Shown here piece after piece: positions 1 to 6,006 of a stretch of DNA of 6,006 bases. How positions within the stretch are numbered: the first letter of the stretch is position 1; every line of letters starts with the position of its first letter. The notes under the pieces are model-generated. The model saw only the letters and a program-made list of their open reading frames with translations, had not been told where the DNA came from and ran no database searches. The translations under genes were made by a program, and so were the position numbers. Source of the DNA: Clostridia bacterium (lineage in GTDB: Bacteria; UBA6262; WVXT01; JAUXBS01); assembly GCA_030619245.1 (NCBI GenBank), contig JAUXBS010000084.1, positions 1-6,006 of the forward strand, in the 5' to 3' direction.

Positions 1-34
1 AGATTACCGCTGTTCTGTATTTATTTCTTCTCAT
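1..34 (-). CDS. HipA-like protein, N-terminal fragment (runs off the window)
   Basis: Only the first 11 codons are visible; they read MRRNKYRTAVI from an ATG at 32-34. The ATG lies inside the end of the HipB-like gene in another frame, giving a 14-nt overlap. An AGAGGT Shine-Dalgarno-like element (43-48) sits 8 nt upstream. Genes of the y4mF/HipB family are usually followed directly by hipA or by a separate gene for the HipA N-terminal domain. A short basic start leading into a beta strand would suit either. HipA proteins are Ser/Thr kinases that phosphorylate translation targets such as glutamyl-tRNA synthetase and are held in check by HipB. The identification rests on position, overlap and start signals, because too few residues are visible for a homology call. 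A full-length hipA cannot be told from a split hipS/hipT arrangement. Confidence 0.5.
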   Translation of the reverse strand, partial: MRRNKYRTAVI

Positions 35-221
35 TCCTAATAACCTCTAAATGATATCCTAAAAAGTCAAGAATCTGATTGACTTTGTCTAACCTAACAG
101 TAGGTTTGTTCTGTTCAAGTTTTCTAATAAATCGAAGACCAACACCAACCCTCTCAGCAAATTCAACTTGTGTAAGATTTGTTTCTTTTCTTAGTTGTTT
201 TATCTCTTCTTCTATTTTCAT
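21..221 (-). CDS. HipB-like antitoxin / transcriptional repressor, y4mF family
   Basis: A 66-residue XRE/HTH_3 DNA-binding protein. The helix-turn-helix spans about residues 5-45: helix 2 is TQVEFAERVG (17-26) and the recognition helix is GLRFIRKLEQ (28-37). The following NKPTVRLDKVNQILDFLG is typical of the HipB-like family found next to hipA genes. The C-terminal LGYHLEVI (54-61) probably forms the beta strand used for dimerisation in HipB. The expected role is antitoxin to the next gene's product and autorepressor. I chose the ATG at 219-221 because AAGGAG (232-237) lies 10 nt upstream. The frame stays open for 21 more codons to 284, but that stretch crosses a consensus promoter and an operator and encodes no family sequence. 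It overlaps the following HipA-like start by 14 nt, as expected for a toxin-antitoxin pair. Family assignment is confident; the partner lies outside the window. Confidence 0.9.
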   Translation of the reverse strand: MKIEEEIKQLRKETNLTQVEFAERVGVGLRFIRKLEQNKPTVRLDKVNQILDFLGYHLEVIRNEKK

Positions 222-231
222 ATTAGTATTA

Positions 232-237
232 CTCCTT
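232..237 (-). promoter_or_regulatory. Shine-Dalgarno site of the HipB-like gene
   Basis: AAGGAG on the minus strand, 10 nt before the ATG at 219-221. It fixes the start of the 66-residue protein against the longer open frame. Confidence 0.8.
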
Positions 238-255
238 CTGTAAGTTCTTATAAAT

Positions 256-284
256 ATTATATACCCTAAAAGGTATAATGTCAA
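256..284 (-). promoter_or_regulatory. Promoter P1 of the hip-like operon (TTGACA-N17-TATAAT)
   Basis: On the minus strand a perfect -35 TTGACA (279-284) and a perfect -10 TATAAT (256-261) are separated by 17 nt, the ideal sigma70 layout. Transcription should start near 249, leaving a leader of about 28 nt that contains the AAGGAG ribosome site. Operator O1 (260-277) fills the spacer and overlaps the -10 box by two bases. A bound HipB-like dimer would therefore block RNA polymerase directly. Activity is inferred from sequence match only. Confidence 0.85.
260..277. promoter_or_regulatory. Operator O1 for the HipB-like repressor
   Basis: TATACCCTAAAAGGTATA, a palindrome with 6-bp arms (TATACC 260-265, GGTATA 272-277) around a 6-bp centre. 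It is the first of four copies upstream of the repressor gene and lies inside promoter P1. Total length is 18 bp, the same as the E. coli HipB site TATCC-N8-GGATA, but the half-site differs by an inserted A. Binding is inferred. Confidence 0.8.
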
Positions 285-296
285 GTAAAAAATAAA

Positions 297-322
297 ATAT
301 TATACCCTACAGGGTATAATAT
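297..322. promoter_or_regulatory. Operator O2, perfect 12-bp-arm palindrome
   Basis: The 18-bp core TATACCCTACAGGGTATA (301-318) extends to perfect 12-bp arms (297-308 and 311-322) around a 2-bp AC centre. It is the most symmetrical of the four copies and probably the strongest site. It lies inside promoter P2. Its core starts 41 bp from that of O1. Confidence 0.85.
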
Positions 323-327
323 ATCAA
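299..327 (-). promoter_or_regulatory. Promoter P2 of the hip-like operon (TTGATA-N17-TATAAT)
   Basis: A second minus-strand promoter upstream of P1. The -35 is TTGATA (322-327, five of six consensus bases), the spacer is 17 nt, and the -10 is a perfect TATAAT (299-304). Operator O2 covers the -10 box and most of the spacer. A transcript from here would start near 292 and read through P1 and O1 into the HipB-like gene. Function is inferred from the match alone. Confidence 0.6.
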
Positions 328-340
328 ATTAATTCATTTA

Positions 341-360
341 TTATACCTTTTAAGGTATAA
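341..360. promoter_or_regulatory. Operator O3 for the HipB-like repressor
   Basis: Core TATACCTTTTAAGGTATA (342-359), with 9-bp arms (341-349 and 352-360) around a TT centre. Its core starts 41 bp from that of O2. The minus strand carries a TATAAT at 340-345, but I see no acceptable -35 above it, so this copy looks like an auxiliary operator rather than one lying in a promoter. Confidence 0.8.
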
Positions 361-371
361 CTGTTTTGTGT

Positions 372-391
372 TTATACCCTTCAGGGTATAA
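372..391. promoter_or_regulatory. Operator O4 for the HipB-like repressor
   Basis: Core TATACCCTTCAGGGTATA (373-390), with 9-bp arms (372-380 and 383-391) around a TC centre. Its core starts 31 bp from that of O3. It is the outermost copy and lies in no convincing promoter. It could help dimers cooperate along, or bend, the control region. Confidence 0.8.
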
Positions 392-535
392 TTCTAACAT
401 CAAGCAAAAACTGAACTGATTCCGTACTGCAAACATGATTGTATAAGCCTGTATAAGTTCATGAGTTATCTATGAATTTCTTGTTTCCCGATGAGAATTT
501 ATCGTTTTGAGAGGTTAATATTCTATGACAGAGGA
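392..535. other. Intergenic stretch without a recognised gene
   Basis: This is the rest of the 314-bp gap (222-535) between the two flanking genes. It holds no credible coding frame. Visible structure is minor: GTATAA occurs twice exactly 10 bp apart (441-446 and 451-456), and there is a weak, interrupted hairpin (TTCAT 458-462 with ATGAA 472-476). There is no stem followed by a U-run on the minus strand, so no clear terminator separates the upstream operon from the hip-like locus. Read-through is possible. Confidence 0.6.
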
Positions 536-1936
536 TTAAATACCTTTTTCAATGCAGTTCAGGCATTTGTTACTGTTCTTCGGTTTACTTGTCCTGCCGC
601 AGGCCGGGCAGGTATCCCTGCCGTATATTTCCATTTTTACTTCTTCAAGGTTCCACTTTGTGATATCCCTCTTAAATGGCTCTTCCATTCCACTCCTGAA
701 TCTTATATCCTCAAAAATACCGAGTATTATATTATCGCCATCTTCCTTCAACCTGTTCAGGTCAATATTCCTGCCTGCTATTATATCGTCTGTTCGTATC
801 CTCCCGAGGTAAACATTGGAATTGTTATTGTCCTTTACGTGTATCTGCCTTCCCATAACATTCTCAAGTTTATAGCGAAAGTGAATGTCCCGGGTATAAC
901 CTGCTTCCCTGTAGAAATTAAGGATATACAGTAAGAACTTGTACAAAATACTCAACGAAAGAGTTGAACTGATGACCTCATTAATATTTTCATTCTTTTG
1001 TTCATATATGTTTTCTTTCAAGTATACAAACCCGTTAACATCGTTTTCAAAGTACTTAAAATACATTTTGTTTACTGCGGGTATCTTCATTTTAAATGAC
1101 GCGGACACCCTGTCTTCTGCCATTTTCAGGCTTTCGCTCTCAAGAGGAAAACTGTTAATGGACTTCATCCTGAATACAATACTTCTTTCAACCTTATCAA
1201 GTATTTCCTCCGGCGCCACAAGTCGTTTCCCGTTGTTGTTTGGAACTGCTGTTAATGTCCTGAAGGAATGGACTGCCTCATCACCCAGGACATCCCGGAA
1301 GTTTTTTTCTGCGGTTTTGATTGCATTGTCAATATATGTTTTATCCGGTTTGTATTCCTTCTTTTCCCTGAACTTATCGGGGATGTACAACTCCCCTTCG
1401 CCCTTCCCTGACATGAGTTCATTTTCACTCATTACCAGGGATTTCAACGATTCCTTGTCTGATTCCCTTATGTTGTCCCTGAGCCATTCCGCCAGGACTA
1501 TTTTTAAACCTCTTTCCCCCCTGTACCACATGTAGCCAAGGCCTTCAACATCATCCGGATTAACTGTCCTCTCCTGCATCAGTATACAGGCAGGCTTGCC
1601 CAGCCCGTCAATCAGGCCTGCCTTATAGGTTATACTGTGCATGCTGTAAGATATATCCGATATCCCGTACTTGCAGGTTCTTATTAACCTGCAGACTTCA
1701 CACAATCCCTGTTCTGATTTTACACTGCTCTTCGCAGTCACAGGGCTAAGCCCGGCCCTTGACAGGATTTCTCTTAAAACGTCCTCATGGTCACGGTAAT
1801 CCTCATGAGGAATATTTAAAAATACGTTCTTCTCGCTGTAATCTTTTTCTATTGATTTTGTTTCTGAACACTCTTTTTTTGAAAGCAGGCAGGAATCGCC
1901 AGAAGTCTTTCCGAGGTTCTTATTCTTGTCAGCCAT
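536..1936 (-). CDS. TIR/nucleoside-deoxyribosyltransferase-like protein with C-terminal zinc ribbon, function unknown
   Basis: A 466-residue cytoplasmic protein without a signal peptide. Residues 1-36 are polar and probably disordered. Residues 37-156 look like the Rossmann-like fold of nucleoside 2-deoxyribosyltransferases and bacterial TIR-like domains. They hold an opening strand VFLNIP (38-43), a helix, CRLIRTCKYGISDIS (82-96), then YKAGLIDGLGKPACIL (104-119) and a closing helix with WLRDNI (151-156). Related proteins usually read YE.G where this one reads YKAG, so the expected catalytic Glu is Lys105. Residues about 180-440 are unassigned; 320-345 is a hydrophobic helical stretch. The end is a zinc ribbon, C443-P-A-C446 and C458-L-N-C461. 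Start: AGGGGA (1942-1947) lies 5 nt before the ATG. The gene begins 24 nt after the divIC-like stop and is probably in that operon. It might be a nucleotide sensor or defence-type effector, but that is inference. Domain call moderate; function unknown. Confidence 0.75.
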   Translation of the reverse strand: MADKNKNLGKTSGDSCLLSKKECSETKSIEKDYSEKNVFLNIPHEDYRDHEDVLREILSRAGLSPVTAKSSVKSEQGLCEVCRLIRTCKYGISDISYSMHSITYKAGLIDGLGKPACILMQERTVNPDDVEGLGYMWYRGERGLKIVLAEWLRDNIRESDKESLKSLVMSENELMSGKGEGELYIPDKFREKKEYKPDKTYIDNAIKTAEKNFRDVLGDEAVHSFRTLTAVPNNNGKRLVAPEEILDKVERSIVFRMKSINSFPLESESLKMAEDRVSASFKMKIPAVNKMYFKYFENDVNGFVYLKENIYEQKNENINEVISSTLSLSILYKFLLYILNFYREAGYTRDIHFRYKLENVMGRQIHVKDNNNSNVYLGRIRTDDIIAGRNIDLNRLKEDGDNIILGIFEDIRFRSGMEEPFKRDITKWNLEEVKMEIYGRDTCPACGRTSKPKNSNKCLNCIEKGI

Positions 1937-1960
1937 TTAAATCCCCTGCATGATAGAACT

Positions 1961-3537
<1,577 letters not shown>

Positions 3538-4131
3538 TTAACTATCCCCTTTCTCTTTATTATTTACCATCAACATCAAAACACCGGCAAGATAACCTAT
3601 ACCCGCGCCGGATATAACATCCGAAGGAAAATGAGCCCCAACGTAAATGCGTGAAACCGCTACCATTATGGCTACAACCCAGAATAACGGCGCCAGTTTT
3701 ACAAATCTCTGCCTTACAAGCACTGTAAGAGAGAATATTGCAGCAGTATGTCCCGACGGAAATGAGTATAACCTCAATAAAGGCCCCAGCATATTCACTG
3801 CAGGCAGCGCAGCCAGCGGCCTTGAGGCCGGAAACATTCTCTTTATTACCGTAACAAGTATCCCGGCGGCAATAATAGATAATAGCGCCTGGAGGGCTAA
3901 CCTTTTACCCTTCATTAACCATATCCCCGCCACTGCTATTAAAAGTATAACCGCATTACCGCAGTAAGTAACGGGAAGCATTATAGTATCAAGCCAGGAA
4001 AAATGATAATTGTTGAATATCCTGAAAATCCCCGCGTCAACAGACGGCAGGCGCCAGCGAAGAATTATCCCCGCGGATATTACTGCAAAAATAATTACAG
4101 CTTTTTTGTAAGTTCTTTTATATTTTCTCAA
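3538..4131 (-). CDS. PAP2 superfamily membrane phosphatase
   Basis: A 197-residue polytopic membrane protein carrying the three PAP2 signature motifs: K97-x6-R104-P105 (KRMFPASRP), P125-S-G-H128 (FPSGHTAA) and S160-R161-x5-H167-x3-D171 (SRIYVGAHFPSD). His128 and His167 are the expected catalytic pair. Hydrophobic segments lie around 10-25, 55-75, 78-96, 129-145, 149-163 and 172-190. Bacterial relatives dephosphorylate phosphatidic acid, phosphatidylglycerophosphate or undecaprenyl pyrophosphate; sequence alone does not give the substrate. The start is TTG at 4129-4131, with AAGGA just upstream. The same frame meets a stop shortly before it and has no ATG until residue 51, which would remove the first helix. 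The start overlaps the batE-like gene by 14 nt, and the stop abuts eno. Confidence 0.92.
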   Translation of the reverse strand: MRKYKRTYKKAVIIFAVISAGIILRWRLPSVDAGIFRIFNNYHFSWLDTIMLPVTYCGNAVILLIAVAGIWLMKGKRLALQALLSIIAAGILVTVIKRMFPASRPLAALPAVNMLGPLLRLYSFPSGHTAAIFSLTVLVRQRFVKLAPLFWVVAIMVAVSRIYVGAHFPSDVISGAGIGYLAGVLMLMVNNKEKGDS

Positions 4132-4858
4132 TTTCTTCCTTTTTAATCCAGCCCTTTATACCCTGATCCCTCACCCCTACCTCATACCACAGGTTCTTTT
4201 CCTGGATGACAATAACTTCCTTGCCTTCAGGAACAGTGAATGCCACTGAATACTCATCCCCCGGCCCGTTATGCACTTCCCCCTGCGCATTAATGACTAT
4301 TGCTTTTTTTAAGATTTCCTGTGAATATATCCTTCCACAAAGCCATATACCGGAAACCGTAAAAATAATGCCGAGTGAAATATTTATCCAGAATAACGGC
4401 CTGTTCTTTATAAATAAGTATACCGCAAGCATTATAAACAGCAATATATAAGTGAAATGGACAAATAACGTTAATTTATTCAGGGTTACCATATTAAACA
4501 GGCCATCAACCAGTTTTTCAAAAGGAGTGTTCACTTCCTCCTCCTTGATAAAAACCAGTACGTACTTAAGATTGTTTTTTATATCCTTATCACGCGGCGA
4601 AAGCCTCAGGGCTCTTTTATATGATAATACAGCCTTTCCTATTTCATTGGCCTTGTAATAAGCGTTTCCGAGGTTATAGTAAACCGAAGCGTTCCTGACA
4701 CCCCTTTCAATAATATCCCTGTAAGAATTTATTGCAACATTGTAGTCTCCCTTTTTAAAAGAGTCGTTTGCCTGCTTAAACGATAAATCAACATCCGCGG
4801 AAGCAAACACCGAACCTGAGATAAAAAGGATAATTGAAATTAGTATAATTTTCTTCAT
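4118..4858 (-). CDS. batE: BatE-like TPR/SH3 protein of the Bat (aerotolerance) operon
   Basis: A 246-residue envelope protein. A signal sequence or first membrane segment spans 1-21 (MKKIILISIILFISG then VFASA, a plausible cleavage point). Two tetratricopeptide repeats follow at about 26-57 and 58-91; YYNLGNAYYKANEIGKAVLSY is the clearest part. Two transmembrane helices lie at about 129-150 and 155-175. The end is a bacterial SH3 domain at about 187-246 with conserved Trp224 and a Gly-Trp pair at 236-237. TPR, two helices, then SH3 is the BatE layout, and it sits 4 nt after batD. Bat proteins were named for oxygen tolerance in Bacteroides, but their molecular role is not settled. Outside Bacteroidetes the BatC and BatE labels blur, so the symbol is tentative. 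There is no good Shine-Dalgarno site, which suggests coupling to batD. Confidence 0.85.
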   Translation of the reverse strand: MKKIILISIILFISGSVFASADVDLSFKQANDSFKKGDYNVAINSYRDIIERGVRNASVYYNLGNAYYKANEIGKAVLSYKRALRLSPRDKDIKNNLKYVLVFIKEEEVNTPFEKLVDGLFNMVTLNKLTLFVHFTYILLFIMLAVYLFIKNRPLFWINISLGIIFTVSGIWLCGRIYSQEILKKAIVINAQGEVHNGPGDEYSVAFTVPEGKEVIVIQEKNLWYEVGVRDQGIKGWIKKEEIEKI

Positions 4859-4862
4859 GATT

Positions 4863-6006
4863 TTAAATGTATTTCTGCAGCTTCATTATTATATTTTCTG
4901 ATAATTTATAGTCCGGCTTCAACTGGTTTTTGTCCAGTTGAGACGGAGCAAAACGGGCAAAATCAGACCTTGACATAATATTTTTTAAATCCTCAACAAT
5001 GGTTCCCTCAACCTTCTTCTTATTTAAAAGCTCTTCAATCTGAGCCATGGTCATGCCCACGGCAGAAACATTAAGTTTATCACCGATGAACTTGGTTAAC
5101 CCTTCAGATAATGCAGCATAGAACTCCTCCACCCGGTCCGTTCCCGAAAGGCCTCTTGCCTTCTTCAGCCTCTTCCTTACCATACTTGAAGCGCGGGTCC
5201 TTCTCGCAAAACTGATATCCCTGTTTAACTTTTCAACCCTCCTCCCGTAGAACCACATCCCAAGTAATACGACAGGAGGAAACACATGGAATCCAAGAAA
5301 AGCGTTTTTCCTGTATAAAAGGTTCCCCTGGTCTTTCAAACCGCCTCTTGCCTTTATGTAACGGATATCCTTCGTAACGTACTTTATGCCCTGCGGGGTT
5401 ATAACCGCAGCGGCTGAAGAGGTTTCATCCTTCTCCCCCTTTATAACATTCAAATTAATGGGATTAGTTTTTACGGTCATGTAAGACTTTTTCTGCGGGT
5501 CAAAATAAGAGAATTTTACCGAAGGGATAGCAAGCCTGCCTGATACCATGGGTGAAAGAATAATCTGGTAGCTCTTTGACCCCTGGACCCTGTAGTTATC
5601 TTTTGAAAGATTAAATGAACTCACTGTTTCATATCTTCTAAAGCTGTCAAGATTACCGAAAACAGGCTCGGAAATCGCCTTCACATTCCCCGTGCCTGAA
5701 ATATCAACTGTAAACGTAACTGCCTCATTTGTCTTGAGTTTTGTTTTATCCACTTTCGCGGATATACTGAACCGGCCCACTGCCCCATTAAAATCCGCCG
5801 GTTTCCCTTTCTCCGGAAGCGGGAGCACTGTAACGTTAATTGGATTGCTTTCAAGCATGACCGTTTTACCCCTTGAGAAGCGGAAGAAATCATCCCGGCT
5901 GCCTGAAACATCTTCAACAGAACACTTCAACTGCGCTTTGCCAATCGTATGTTTGCCCGCGGACGTCGGGAATAACGCGGTCTTTATATCAACAACCTGA
6001 TATTCA
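4863..6006 (-). CDS. batD: BatD family protein (oxygen tolerance), partial: N-terminus outside the window
   Basis: The frame is open to the window edge. Its first complete codons read EYQVVDIKTALFPTSAGKHT, matching the repeated BatD strand pattern of an ALFP..aG turn, so a TTG at 5928-5930 is internal and not the start. Of the protein, 380 residues are present. Beta-rich immunoglobulin-like modules come first, each ending in a SNPI.VTV or TNPINLNV strand. The second opens at SISAKVDKTKLKTNEAVTFT (about residues 80-99 of the fragment). A transmembrane helix follows at about 235-254 (FLGFHVFPPVVLLGMWFYGR), then a basic cytoplasmic region and a helical C-terminal domain (about 285-380). BatD is thought to work with BatA and BatB, the membrane-bound von Willebrand A-domain proteins that would be expected further upstream. 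Family assignment is confident; biochemical function is unknown. Confidence 0.9.
   Translation of the reverse strand, partial: EYQVVDIKTALFPTSAGKHTIGKAQLKCSVEDVSGSRDDFFRFSRGKTVMLESNPINVTVLPLPEKGKPADFNGAVGRFSISAKVDKTKLKTNEAVTFTVDISGTGNVKAISEPVFGNLDSFRRYETVSSFNLSKDNYRVQGSKSYQIILSPMVSGRLAIPSVKFSYFDPQKKSYMTVKTNPINLNVIKGEKDETSSAAAVITPQGIKYVTKDIRYIKARGGLKDQGNLLYRKNAFLGFHVFPPVVLLGMWFYGRRVEKLNRDISFARRTRASSMVRKRLKKARGLSGTDRVEEFYAALSEGLTKFIGDKLNVSAVGMTMAQIEELLNKKKVEGTIVEDLKNIMSRSDFARFAPSQLDKNQLKPDYKLSENIIMKLQKYI

Noticed and set aside
222..284. N-terminal extension of the HipB-like protein (21 more codons)
   Set aside because: The extension crosses the consensus P1 promoter and operator O1, matches no family sequence, and is bypassed by a good ribosome site (AAGGAG) placed for the ATG at 221.
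256..391. Short CRISPR-like repeat array
   Set aside because: The units are 18-bp palindromes of varying centre with 23, 23 and 13 bp between them, located in promoters before a repressor gene. No cas genes are present and the layout fits operators.
274..392. Plus-strand promoters from TATAAT at 274-279, 315-320 and 387-392
   Set aside because: These arise from operator symmetry. No acceptable -35 box lies 16-18 bp upstream of any of them and no plus-strand gene follows.
458..476. Terminator hairpin after the 466-residue gene
   Set aside because: The stem is five AT-rich pairs with a bulge and has no following U-run in the direction of transcription.
491..1535. Plus-strand open frames (491-934, 552-812, 939-1535) opposite the 466-residue gene
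   Set aside because: They are antisense shadows with Phe/Ser/Leu-rich, unrecognisable products; the minus-strand frame has a recognisable domain and a zinc ribbon.
5928..5930. TTG as the start of the BatD gene
   Set aside because: The frame is open to the window edge and the upstream codons continue the BatD strand pattern, so the gene is truncated by the window, not started there.

Overview
All supported genes lie on the minus strand and read from high to low coordinates. The window looks like bacterial chromosome from a Gram-negative-type lineage. A BatD/BatE pair, a PAP2 phosphatase, enolase and a DivIC/FtsB-type protein are packed head to tail with overlaps or tiny gaps. Bat genes are best known from Bacteroidetes and spirochaetes but also occur in many uncultivated phyla. 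The sequence alone does not fix the phylum; an uncultivated lineage of the Omnitrophota/Elusimicrobiota kind is only a guess.

Region 1 (6006 to about 1961) is a compact operon. It runs: partial batD, 4-nt gap, batE-like TPR/SH3 gene, 14-nt overlap, TTG-started PAP2 gene, no gap, eno, 16-nt overlap, divIC/ftsB-like gene. It mixes membrane-bound Bat proteins and an envelope lipid phosphatase with a core glycolytic enzyme and a division protein.

Region 2 (1936 to 536) is a 466-residue gene starting 24 nt after the division gene and probably cotranscribed with it. Its N-terminal domain resembles the nucleoside deoxyribosyltransferase/TIR-like fold, with Lys where relatives usually carry the catalytic Glu. 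Its middle is unassigned, and it ends in a four-cysteine zinc ribbon. This is the least described gene here.

Region 3 (535 to 1) is the start of a HipBA-type toxin-antitoxin locus. A small y4mF/HipB-like repressor gene is followed, with a 14-nt overlap, by the first codons of what is probably hipA or its N-terminal-domain homologue, which runs off the window. Upstream lie four 18-bp palindromes of form TATACC-N6-GGTATA with starts 41, 41 and 31 bp apart, close to whole helical turns. Two of them sit inside near-perfect sigma70 promoters. This is a self-repression module like the four-operator E. coli hipBA control region, but with a different half-site.

The most interesting points are this phased operator/promoter array and the TIR/NDT-like zinc-ribbon protein beside it.
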